Of a DNA stretch of 6,164 nt, positions 1 to 5,960 are shown one piece after another. The notes under the pieces are model-generated. The model saw only the letters and a program-made list of their open reading frames with translations, searched no databases and was not told the origin of the DNA. The position numbers and the translations under genes are program-made. This DNA comes from Gammaproteobacteria bacterium (GTDB lineage Bacteria; Pseudomonadota; Gammaproteobacteria; S012-40), in NCBI GenBank assembly GCA_029857925.1, contig JAOUGF010000142.1:1-6164 (forward strand), written 5' to 3'. Positions within the stretch are counted from its first letter, which is position 1, and every line of letters begins with the position of its first letter.

Positions 1-1359
1 AAATAAACTAATATTCCAACGACTGCCCAGGTGTTGTAAAAAACGCATCAACGCGCCCGGTCGCTCAGGAAATTCAAAACGGAATAGGCGTTCGTCATGG
101 GCCCCGCTGGCGCGACCGCCGACCATGTGGCGCACATGCAATTTGGCCATTTCATTGTCGGTCATGTCTACGGCGGCATAGCCTTCGGATTGCAACAACG
201 TCAACAACGCCTCTTTTTCACGCGCGCCCTCACGTAGCTGGATGCCTGCGAATACCTGCGCCGCATGCACATCGGCGTAGCGATAATTGAATTCAGTGAT
301 ATTGCGCGGCCCCAAATGGTGGCAAAAACGTTTGAAGCTGCCGGGTTCCTCGGGTATCGTCACGGCCAGCAAGGCCTCGCGCTGCTCGCCCAGTTCCGCG
401 CGCTCGGCGACGTGACGTAAACGATCAAAATTCATATTCGCGCCGCTGTCGATAGCGATAAACGTGCAACCGCTGAGTCCGCGCGCAGCGATATAATTTT
501 TCATCCCGGCGACCGCTAGGGCACCGGCGGGTTCGGCGATGGAACGGGTGTCGTCGAAGATGTCCTTAATCGCGGCGCAGATCTCATCGCTGCTCGCCAA
601 CACCACCTCATCGACCAATTTTTGCGCGACGCGAAAGGTCTCGGCGCCGATCTGGCGTACCGCCACACCGTCAGCGAAGATGCCGACCTGGTCTAATATC
701 ACACGCTCGCCCTTTGCCAGGGCCGCATGCAAACAGGCGGCGTCGTCGGGCTCAACGCCGATGATCTTGATCTCCGGACGCAGTTGCTTGATATAGGCCG
801 CGACGCCCGCGATCAGGCCGCCACCGCCCACCGGCACAAACACCGCGTCGATAGGGCCGGGGTGCTGACGCAAGATCTCCACCGCCACCGTGCCTTGACC
901 GGCGATGACGTCGGGGTCGTCATAGGGGTGTATAAACGTGTAACCATGCTCGGCCTCCAGGCCGCGGGCGTGTTCTAGGGCCTCGTCGTAGGTGTTACCG
1001 TGCAATACGATCTGTGCACCATAACTGCGCACCGCCTCGACCTTGATACCGGGCGTGGTCTTAGGCATCACGATCACCGCCACCAGACCCATGCCACGCG
1101 CCGCCAACGCCACGCCCTGGGCGTGATTACCGGCGGAGGCCGTAATCACGCCACGTTGGCGGGCCTCGGCGGACAGCTGCACCATCTTGTTGTAGGCCCC
1201 GCGTAATTTGAACGAAAACACCGGTTGCAAGTCCTCACGCTTCAGCAACACACGGTTGTTGAGGCGTTTGGAAAGCCCAGGGGCCACGTCCAGGGGGGTC
1301 TCACGCGCCACGTCATAGACGCGGGCCAGCAGTATTTTGCGTAAATAATCGTTGAACAT
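1..1359 (-). CDS. ilvA: Threonine dehydratase (threonine ammonia-lyase), biosynthetic; C-terminus cut by window edge
   Basis: PLP-dependent enzyme that deaminates L-threonine to 2-oxobutanoate, the first committed step of isoleucine synthesis, in the cytoplasm. I read 453 codons with no stop before the left edge. E. coli IlvA has 514 residues, so roughly 50-60 are missing. The PLP lysine is K51 in SFKLRGAYN (49-57). ASAGNHAQG (74-82), the phosphate-binding GGGGL (178-182), EPAGA (276-280) and SGANMNFDRLRHV (306-318) follow in the expected order. A first ACT-like regulatory domain covers about 328-400 (EEPGSFKRF). A second begins near 430 (PERPGALMRF) and is truncated. Two ACT-like domains mark the long, isoleucine-feedback-regulated biosynthetic form rather than the short catabolic TdcB. 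The ATG at 1357-1359 is preceded by AAGGTGG (1364-1370 on the complement) and by an in-frame stop (1369-1371), which fixes the start. It is transcribed divergently from rpiA, as in Pseudomonas. Identity is essentially certain. Confidence 0.97.
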   Translation of the reverse strand, partial: MFNDYLRKILLARVYDVARETPLDVAPGLSKRLNNRVLLKREDLQPVFSFKLRGAYNKMVQLSAEARQRGVITASAGNHAQGVALAARGMGLVAVIVMPKTTPGIKVEAVRSYGAQIVLHGNTYDEALEHARGLEAEHGYTFIHPYDDPDVIAGQGTVAVEILRQHPGPIDAVFVPVGGGGLIAGVAAYIKQLRPEIKIIGVEPDDAACLHAALAKGERVILDQVGIFADGVAVRQIGAETFRVAQKLVDEVVLASSDEICAAIKDIFDDTRSIAEPAGALAVAGMKNYIAARGLSGCTFIAIDSGANMNFDRLRHVAERAELGEQREALLAVTIPEEPGSFKRFCHHLGPRNITEFNYRYADVHAAQVFAGIQLREGAREKEALLTLLQSEGYAAVDMTDNEMAKLHVRHMVGGRASGAHDERLFRFEFPERPGALMRFLQHLGSRWNISLF

Positions 1360-1464
1360 CCCGCCACCTTAGCAAAAAAGCCCGCGCGCGTCATCCGCCC
1401 TTTCCCAAAGGCGTGAACACGGGTATGCTTGGCGGCTATTGTTTACGAATCTGAGAGCATGGGT
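1360..1464. promoter_or_regulatory. Divergent ilvA / rpiA intergenic region
   Basis: These 105 bases must hold the start signals of both divergent genes unless the promoters lie inside the genes. On the complement, AAGGTGG (1364-1370) is a good Shine-Dalgarno sequence for ilvA. On the plus strand, GAGAG (1453-1457) lies seven bases before the rpiA ATG at 1465. A weak plus-strand promoter can be proposed: TATGCT (1424-1429, four of six matches to the -10 consensus) with TTTCCC (1401-1406, three of six) at 17-base spacing. I see no convincing promoter for ilvA, no leader peptide rich in isoleucine, valine or leucine codons, and no attenuator. The GC-rich run 1381-1390 next to an A-run (1374-1379) looks like half a terminator, but I find no matching stem arm. 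Confidence 0.4.
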
Positions 1465-2121
1465 ATGACGCAAGATGAAATGAAGCAGGCCGTGGCCAAG
1501 GCGGCGCTGGAACACGTCGAATACGGCACCATCATCGGGGTGGGCACCGGCTCCACCGCGAACTTTTTTATCGATGCGCTGGCGGGTATCAAGGGTAAGA
1601 TCGAGGGCACCGTCGCGAGTTCCGTCGCCACCGCCGAACGCTTAAAGCGTCACGGGATACCGGTTTTCGATCTCAACGAAGTCAATGAGATGGCCGTGTA
1701 TGTCGATGGCGCCGATGAATCCGACAAGTTCCTGCGTCTGATCAAAGGCGGCGGTGGGGCGCTGACCCGCGAAAAGATCGTCGCTGCGGTGGCCAAAAAA
1801 TTCGTCTGCATCGCCGACGAAAGCAAACTGGTCGATGTGTTAGGCAAGTTTCCGCTGCCGGTGGAGGTGATACCGATGGCGCGCGGTTACGTCGCCCGCA
1901 ACTTGGTCAAACTCGGCGGGCAACCGGTCTATCGCGAAGGCTTTGTGACAGATAACGGCAATATTATTCTGGACGTGCACCACTTAAGCATCGTCGATCC
2001 GGTCACGTTGGAAACGGAAATCAATAATATCGTCGGTGTGGTCACGAACGGCCTGTTTGCGCGGCGTCCCGCCGATGTACTGCTGCTGGGCACCCGCACG
2101 GGCGTGCGCTCGCTGACGTAA
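1465..2121 (+). CDS. rpiA: Ribose-5-phosphate isomerase A
   Basis: Interconverts ribose 5-phosphate and ribulose 5-phosphate in the non-oxidative pentose phosphate pathway, cytoplasmic. With the start at 1465 the product has 218 residues, against 219 in E. coli RpiA. The family signatures are present: GVGTGST (25-31, phosphate loop), DGADE (81-85), KGGGGALTREK (94-104) and the GKFPLPVEV segment (127-135). The catalytic set known from E. coli RpiA (D81, D84, K94, E103, K121) is found at exactly the same positions. An ATG two codons upstream (1459) and a TTG at 1429 are in frame, but only the ATG at 1465 has a well-spaced Shine-Dalgarno (GAGAG, 1453-1457) and gives the usual MTQDE N-terminus. 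It is divergent from ilvA. The stop lies four bases before the next gene, so the two are probably cotranscribed. Confidence 0.97.
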   Translation: MTQDEMKQAVAKAALEHVEYGTIIGVGTGSTANFFIDALAGIKGKIEGTVASSVATAERLKRHGIPVFDLNEVNEMAVYVDGADESDKFLRLIKGGGGALTREKIVAAVAKKFVCIADESKLVDVLGKFPLPVEVIPMARGYVARNLVKLGGQPVYREGFVTDNGNIILDVHHLSIVDPVTLETEINNIVGVVTNGLFARRPADVLLLGTRTGVRSLT

Positions 2122-2125
2122 GACC

Positions 2126-2326
2126 ATGGGACGCTGGCTCATCATCCTTGGCCTGTTGATCGTATTCGCGGGGCTATTTTGGCCGTGGTTGCAACGCATA
2201 GGCCTGGGGCGGTTGCCGGGGGATATCGTCATCGAGCGGGGCAGTTTTCGCTTTTATCTCCCGCTGATGACCTCTATCCTGCTGAGTTTGCTGTTGAGCT
2301 TTTTGATTTGGTTGTTTAGGCGGTAA
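2126..2326 (+). CDS. DUF2905-family small membrane protein
   Basis: A 66-residue protein that matches what I know of the DUF2905 family: one hydrophobic helix (about 4-21), a short polar segment containing GRLPGDI (28-34), a basic-acidic stretch followed by FYLPL (43-47), and a second helix (about 47-64) ending in two arginines. It is predicted to be an inner-membrane hairpin. Its biochemical role is unknown to me. The start codon lies four bases after the rpiA stop, and the only ribosome-binding candidate (TAAGA, 2119-2123) overlaps that stop, so translation may be coupled to rpiA. Family assignment rests on the LPGD motif, the length and the two-helix layout, recognised by eye. Confidence 0.85.
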   Translation: MGRWLIILGLLIVFAGLFWPWLQRIGLGRLPGDIVIERGSFRFYLPLMTSILLSLLLSFLIWLFRR

Positions 2327-2372
2327 GGGATCTTGTGGCAATAGCATGAGATCTCAATAGCGGTCGTCACCG

Positions 2373-2383
2373 AAGGGGGGAAG
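2373..2383 (+). promoter_or_regulatory. Strong Shine-Dalgarno of the channel gene
   Basis: The purine-only run AAGGGGGGAAG ends two bases before the ATG at 2386. Its AGGGGG core gives about six bases of spacing. It is the strongest-looking ribosome-binding site in the window and supports this start. The 59-base gap 2327-2385 also contains a 10-base palindrome, TGAGATCTCA (2347-2356), but no promoter I would defend, so read-through from rpiA is possible. Confidence 0.6.
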
Positions 2384-2385
2384 CG

Positions 2386-3423
2386 ATGGCCCAAGCAGGT
2401 ACCAAAACCTTTTCGTCGCAAAAGGGTTATCGCACGATCTTTTTGTGGATGGCGTGGGCGGCGGCGGCGCTGGCCGCTTATTTAAGCCTGTATCAAGACA
2501 CCAAGGTCTGGGATTTCATCAAACACGACCCCAGTCGGGTTACGTGGATGATCTTGGCGTTGTTTTTGTTGGGTGTACTGCTGAGTTTTGTCATTACTTG
2601 GTTGGTCACACAAGAATACGTGAAGGTCACTGAGTTGGAATCCCATGCGGAACACCAAGGCCTGACCGGCATCAGCGGCAATCCAGACAGTCGGCGTGTG
2701 GTCGAACGCTTTTTTCATGCGCTGCGCACCATCGTCCTCAACGGCGGCGCGCGCCCGGATGTCAGCACCTTGATCGAGATCGAGGTCGCGCATTTTCTGC
2801 GCCTGTCACAGATGGTGGAACTGCTCGGCAACATCCTGATCACGATGGGATTGATCGGCACCGTGATGGGACTGACGATGACGTTGACCGGCCTCACCGG
2901 CTCGTTGGAGGCGCTCGGTCAGGATCAAGACGAACTGTTGCGCGGGCTGCGCGGCGCAATGAGCGGCATGGGCACGGCATTTTATACCACGTTGCTGGGC
3001 GCGGTATTCGGCGGCGTGTTGTTGCGCATGTTCGCGCAGATCAACGAAAACGGCGTAGACGCGTTGCAGGATGCGATGCTGCGCATCTGCCTGGTGCATT
3101 GCGCGACCGATATGGAACCCTCGCTGGAACGCGATCTACGCCTGCTCGACGCGCAAGTACAGGTGCTAAATAATAACGTCGAACAACTGCACGGGGTGTT
3201 TAACAAAACGCGCGGCGCGATGGCCGAATTTCAGCAACAAATACAACAGATGCAGGCGGTCGCGGGCAATCAAGAAGAACGTCAACGCCTGCGCGAATTT
3301 TTGCAAAATCACCACGAATATGCCGCGCTGTTACGTCACGAATTGGATTTGCAAACCATGCGCTATGGCTCATGGTGGGGCAAGATCAAGCTCTATGTCG
3401 CGCGCATGATAGGCTGGCGATAA
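2386..3423 (+). CDS. MotA/TolQ/ExbB-type proton channel protein with cytoplasmic coiled-coil tail
   Basis: A 345-residue inner-membrane protein. Four hydrophobic segments are visible: about 17-36, 52-74, 143-165 and 193-217. This is a MotA-like four-helix count, whereas ExbB and TolQ have three. The third segment contains GLIGTVMG (155-162), the family motif seen in TolQ/ExbB as GL(F/L)GTVWG. The fourth contains GTAFYTTLLG (196-205), corresponding to AEALIATAIG of ExbB. By that ungapped alignment the ExbB glutamate (E176 in E. coli) is replaced by T197, so the site resembles MotA, which also lacks the glutamate. A cytoplasmic loop of about 70 residues separates helices 2 and 3. After helix 4 comes a tail of about 125 residues, charged and Gln-rich (about 250-325, likely coiled coil), ending in an amphipathic basic Trp-rich segment (329-345). 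Members form pentameric rings around a dimeric partner and conduct protons or sodium ions. The partner is presumably the vWA protein six bases downstream. Family membership is secure; the role is unknown. Confidence 0.85.
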   Translation: MAQAGTKTFSSQKGYRTIFLWMAWAAAALAAYLSLYQDTKVWDFIKHDPSRVTWMILALFLLGVLLSFVITWLVTQEYVKVTELESHAEHQGLTGISGNPDSRRVVERFFHALRTIVLNGGARPDVSTLIEIEVAHFLRLSQMVELLGNILITMGLIGTVMGLTMTLTGLTGSLEALGQDQDELLRGLRGAMSGMGTAFYTTLLGAVFGGVLLRMFAQINENGVDALQDAMLRICLVHCATDMEPSLERDLRLLDAQVQVLNNNVEQLHGVFNKTRGAMAEFQQQIQQMQAVAGNQEERQRLREFLQNHHEYAALLRHELDLQTMRYGSWWGKIKLYVARMIGWR

Positions 3424-3429
3424 GCGTTT

Positions 3430-4212
3430 ATGCGGCGCAGAAAAGCAGCGAGCCGCGACGGCATTTATCAAATCCTGGCGGACATCGCCATGCAAATGCT
3501 GACGATGTTTTTATTTATCTTCATCATCACGATGATGGCCTATAAACTCGCCAGCACCGAACAAGTGCCCAAGTTGAAGGCTGAGATCCAAGAATTGCGC
3601 GAGCGCCTGGTCAGCGAAGAAAAGAAAGAGGCGCGCCTAAAAAGCGATCTGGAACACCTCGCCGCGAGCGATCCGAAGACACAGGTGGAACAAGTGTTAG
3701 GCTACGCGGGGTTGGAAGGCGCCAAAGGGCGTAAGGATTTCGATTTGTTCGTGCAAGGCCTGCACGATATTCCCGGCAAGGATCTGCACCTGGTCGTGGA
3801 CGCCACGGGTTCCATGCACGGCATATCCAATTTCCTGATCCCCGTGTTGCGTTTGATTGTCACCCGTTCCGGCAAAAAACTGACTGCCATCACCTGGTTT
3901 TCCGACGGCAATGCGGCGACCTATACCGGCACGATGGGCGGCATGTTCGACCAACTGATGGAAGGCGCGCCGTTTGTCGGTTACAACGAAACGATAGGTG
4001 ACGCGTTCAAGCGCGCGGCGAAAAACGCACCGACCCCGGGCGCTTATTTGCTGATCGGCGACGAACCTTCCAGCGACGAGATCCACTATTTCAGCATTCC
4101 CGCGCCGGTGTATACGCTGCCGTTAGGCCGCGACAATCCCGACACGCTATGGGAATATCAAACCTTGGCGGAAAAAACCCACGGCAAGATGATGCGGATG
4201 ATATTTAAATAA
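3430..4212 (+). CDS. Single-pass membrane protein with coiled coil and vWA domain, putative stator partner of the upstream channel
   Basis: 260 residues. A basic N-terminus (RRRK, 2-5) precedes one transmembrane helix (about 15-40), then a charged heptad-like coiled coil (about 44-80), a linker, and a C-terminal domain (about 117-258) that I read as von Willebrand factor A. The metal-site elements are present: DATGS (124-128, a D-x-T-x-S form of the MIDAS motif), T168 in NETIGDAF (166-173), and D201 in LLIGDEP (197-203). The sequence ADIAMQMLTMFLF (17-29) lines up with MotB's ADFMTAMMAFFLV, putting D18 at the position of the proton-carrying aspartate of MotB, ExbD and TolR. The positive-inside rule predicts a periplasmic vWA domain. 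There is no recognisable OmpA-like or ExbD-like C-terminal domain. The gene starts six bases after the channel gene and its ribosome-binding site (GATAAG, 3418-3423) overlaps that stop, so coupled translation is likely. The stator role is inferred; the vWA call is fairly firm. Confidence 0.78.
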   Translation: MRRRKAASRDGIYQILADIAMQMLTMFLFIFIITMMAYKLASTEQVPKLKAEIQELRERLVSEEKKEARLKSDLEHLAASDPKTQVEQVLGYAGLEGAKGRKDFDLFVQGLHDIPGKDLHLVVDATGSMHGISNFLIPVLRLIVTRSGKKLTAITWFSDGNAATYTGTMGGMFDQLMEGAPFVGYNETIGDAFKRAAKNAPTPGAYLLIGDEPSSDEIHYFSIPAPVYTLPLGRDNPDTLWEYQTLAEKTHGKMMRMIFK

Positions 4213-4383
4213 TCATCCTTCTCTACGCTTGCACGGATTGTTTTACACGCCGACGACGTCGTTTGGCGCAAGCAAATAATAGAGGGGGTGCGCTACGCTT
4301 ATCACCTTATATTGCCCTATCGCTCAAGAACGTTCGCGGGCGAAATATGTCCGTCGGCTTAATCGTTCAGCCATGAGGCGCCT
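4213..4383. other. Intergenic region between the vWA gene and the MFS gene
   Basis: 171 bases with no gene I accept. It contains a perfect 10-base palindrome, ACGACGTCGT (4253-4262), flanked by a 6-base inverted pair GCTTGC (4227-4232) / GCAAGC (4268-4273), and the 8-base direct repeat CTACGCTT (4223-4230 and 4293-4300). TATATT (4308-4313) matches five of six bases of a -10 box but has no -35 partner at a normal distance. There is no stem followed by a T-run, so no clear intrinsic terminator ends the vWA gene. The MFS ribosome-binding site (GAGG, 4375-4378) is at the right end. Confidence 0.4.
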
Positions 4384-5604
4384 ATGTTAGAAAAGTGGAT
4401 ACTCCCCGCGCACACGAACCCTATCGCGTTACGACTCTTGATAGGCCGCAGCCTGCGCGCGTTTGTCGATGGGTACGTCGCGGTATTGCTGCCGGTGTAT
4501 TTGTTGGCGTTAGGCCTGGGCACTTGGGAGGTTGGGCTAATCGCCAGCGCGACGTTGCTGGGTTCCGCATTGCTGACCATGGCTGTAGGGGTATGGGGAT
4601 ACCGTTTTTCGCAAACACGCTTGTTGCGCAATGCCGCCGCGTTAATGTGGGTTACCGGGTTATTATTCGCGGCACAAAGCGATTTTTGGCCCTTACTCGT
4701 AATCGCGTTCATCGGCACGCTCAATCCCAGCGCGGGTGATGTGAGTGTCTTTTTACCGTTGGAACACGCGCGTCTTGCCGCATGCGCCACGGGTGACGCG
4801 CGCACGTCTTTGTACGCGCGTTATAGCCTCATGGGCGCAGTGTGCGCGTCTTTCGGCGCATTGGCCGCCGCACTGCCACAATGGTTTACGCAGATTTTAA
4901 ACGTTGAATTACTCAGCGCATTGCGCATCATGTTTATTTTGTATGGCGTCATCGGCGGCACTATTTGGTGGTTGTATCGCAAGATCCCCGCCCCCGACAT
5001 GCGATCTGCAATGGCCCCTGCGCCGTTAGGCCCGTCGCGGGCGATAGTATTCAAGCTCGCCGCATTGTTTTCGTTGGACGCCTTTGCAGGCGGGCTGCTC
5101 GTCAACGCATTGTTGGCGTTGTGGTTGTTTCAGCGCTTTGAATTGTCGATCGCGATGGCGGGCGTATTTTTCTTTTGGGCAGGCCTGCTCACCGCATTGT
5201 CACAGCTCCTCGCGCCGCGGGTAGCCAAACGCATCGGTTTATTAAACACGATGGTGTATACGCATATTCCGGCCAATCTGTGCCTGATCGTAGCGGCCTT
5301 TATGCCGTCGCTCGCATGGGCCTTAGCGTTTTTGCTTATGCGTAGCGCATTGTCACAAATGGACGTGCCTACGCGCACCGCCTTTGTGATGGCGGTCGTG
5401 ACTCCGGCTGAACGCGCGGCGGCGGCGAGTTTCACCGCAGTGCCACGCAGTCTGGCCGCAGCCGCCAGTCCGACACTGGGTGGCGCGTTATTGGCGACCG
5501 GATGGTTGGCGGCGCCGTTGGTGGCCTGCGGGGTGTTGAAAATAATTTACGATGTGACGATTTTAGTTGCCTTTCGTCGAGCGAAACTTCACGCACACGA
5601 TTGA
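4384..5604 (+). CDS. Major facilitator superfamily transporter, substrate unknown
   Basis: 406 residues, very hydrophobic, about 12 helices in two halves separated by a hydrophilic Pro-rich loop near 198-222. This is the usual length and layout of an MFS carrier in the inner membrane. The helix 2-3 loop carries a degenerate motif A, GVWGYRFSQTR (69-79), in which the normal aspartate is Y73 while the arginine is retained. Other blocks I associate with this MFS_1 branch are NPSAGDVSVFLPLE (114-127), the MDVPTRTAF segment (326-334) and PAERAAA (341-347). The substrate cannot be told from sequence, and neither neighbour points to one. GAGG (4375-4378) lies five bases before the ATG and supports this start. 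The 171-base gap upstream suggests its own transcription unit. Family confidence is high; specificity is open. Confidence 0.88.
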   Translation: MLEKWILPAHTNPIALRLLIGRSLRAFVDGYVAVLLPVYLLALGLGTWEVGLIASATLLGSALLTMAVGVWGYRFSQTRLLRNAAALMWVTGLLFAAQSDFWPLLVIAFIGTLNPSAGDVSVFLPLEHARLAACATGDARTSLYARYSLMGAVCASFGALAAALPQWFTQILNVELLSALRIMFILYGVIGGTIWWLYRKIPAPDMRSAMAPAPLGPSRAIVFKLAALFSLDAFAGGLLVNALLALWLFQRFELSIAMAGVFFFWAGLLTALSQLLAPRVAKRIGLLNTMVYTHIPANLCLIVAAFMPSLAWALAFLLMRSALSQMDVPTRTAFVMAVVTPAERAAAASFTAVPRSLAAAASPTLGGALLATGWLAAPLVACGVLKIIYDVTILVAFRRAKLHAHD

Positions 5605-5705
5605 TTAATAACGCCGTACGGAAAATCATAACATCTGGTTTTAGCTAACAGGGCGCTTCGTCTTGGATGTTTTCCGCATTATTCTATGTCAGTCTTCACG
5701 CTGAA

Positions 5706-5733
5706 ATTTTTGCGCTGCGGCACACGCAAAAAT
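5706..5733. repeat. Inverted repeat, 9-base perfect arms, 10-base loop
   Basis: ATTTTTGCG (5706-5714) and CGCAAAAAT (5725-5733) are exact reverse complements around the loop CTGCGGCACA. On either strand the hairpin base is A/T, the loop-proximal pairs are G/C, and no T-run follows, so it is not a classical intrinsic terminator. It could be a protein-binding site, a weak bidirectional terminator for the MFS gene, or chance. Pairing is seen directly; the role is unknown. Confidence 0.5.
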
Positions 5734-5858
5734 CCGATAAACCGTTTTCGTTATTGAGACCGGATGTCTGTGCCGATATTTGCAGCGATTTAAAATATAT
5801 CAACGTCACGGCGACGCCCGGATCTCCCGCTTGTCGTGTTACCCGCGTTCTTCTTTAG

Positions 5859-5874
5859 CTGTCAGATCTGACAG
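5859..5874. promoter_or_regulatory. Perfect 16-base palindrome, lux-box-like operator (LuxR-family site candidate)
   Basis: CTGTCAGATCTGACAG is identical to its own reverse complement over all 16 bases. Adding two bases each side gives one mismatch and one further pair. It fits the CT-N12-AG pattern of LuxR-type quorum-sensing boxes and shares the central CAGATCTG with the TraR box. Its right end touches a putative -35 element. If transcription starts near 5910, the palindrome centre lies near -43, the usual position for class II activation by LuxR proteins. No LuxR or LuxI gene is in the window, so the assignment rests on motif and position. A TetR- or MarR-type operator is the main alternative. 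Confidence 0.55.
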
Positions 5875-5903
5875 TTACAATTTTGCCTCCCGAGTCTTAG
5901 TAT
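5875..5903 (+). promoter_or_regulatory. Putative sigma-70-type promoter of the hotdog-enzyme gene
   Basis: TTACAA (5875-5880) and TAGTAT (5898-5903) are separated by exactly 17 bases. TAGTAT matches four of six bases of the -10 consensus and TTACAA three of six of the -35. A weak -35 beside a strong palindrome is what an activator-dependent promoter looks like. The overlapping TATCCT (5901-5906) is an alternative -10. The predicted leader before the ATG at 5961 is about 50 bases. Confidence 0.4.
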
Positions 5904-5960
5904 CCTACCCATGAATTGAAGCGATAGAAATGTTGGTCTTCTAATATCGGGAAATTATTT

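Larger units (their letters stand above)
5605..5960. other. 356-base gene-free region upstream of the hotdog-enzyme gene
   Basis: By eye this stretch is more AT-rich than the genes around it, and I see no convincing gene. One 63-codon open frame (5667-5858) lacks a good ribosome-binding site and any recognisable motif. The stretch contains small palindromes CCGTACGG (5613-5620) and TTAGCTAA (5641-5648), a 9-base-arm inverted repeat (5706-5733), and at its right end a 16-base operator-like palindrome with an adjoining promoter (5859-5903). It therefore reads as a regulatory region for the downstream gene. I see no intrinsic terminator for the MFS gene. Confidence 0.5.

Noticed and set aside
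539..1206. Plus-strand open frames inside ilvA
   Set aside because: They are shadows of the minus-strand ilvA frame, whose full set of catalytic motifs is unambiguous.
1374..1390. GC-rich run next to an A-run upstream of ilvA as an attenuator
   Set aside because: On the ilvA strand it looks like GC-rich sequence followed by T-run, but no upstream arm pairs with it and no branched-chain leader peptide is visible.
2347..2356. TGAGATCTCA palindrome before the channel gene as an operator
   Set aside because: Ten bases only, no promoter around it, and no similarity to the 5859 palindrome beyond the central AGATCT.
2386..4212. Zorya defence system (ZorA-ZorB)
   Set aside because: The partner has a vWA domain and no OmpA-like peptidoglycan-binding domain, the channel tail is short, and no helicase or nuclease gene is adjacent.
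4347..4376. Nine-codon open frame overlapping the MFS ribosome-binding site (leader peptide candidate)
   Set aside because: No clear ribosome-binding site of its own and no codon bias typical of attenuators; such short frames are common by chance.
5667..5858. 63-codon open frame in the gap before the hotdog gene
   Set aside because: No ribosome-binding site at a usable distance, no recognisable motif, amino-acid composition unlike the neighbours, and it spans the inverted repeat 5706-5733.
5859..5874. Palindrome as an intrinsic terminator
   Set aside because: The stem would be only six pairs with a GATC loop, and the following sequence TTACAATTTT is not an uninterrupted T-run; position and symmetry fit an operator better.
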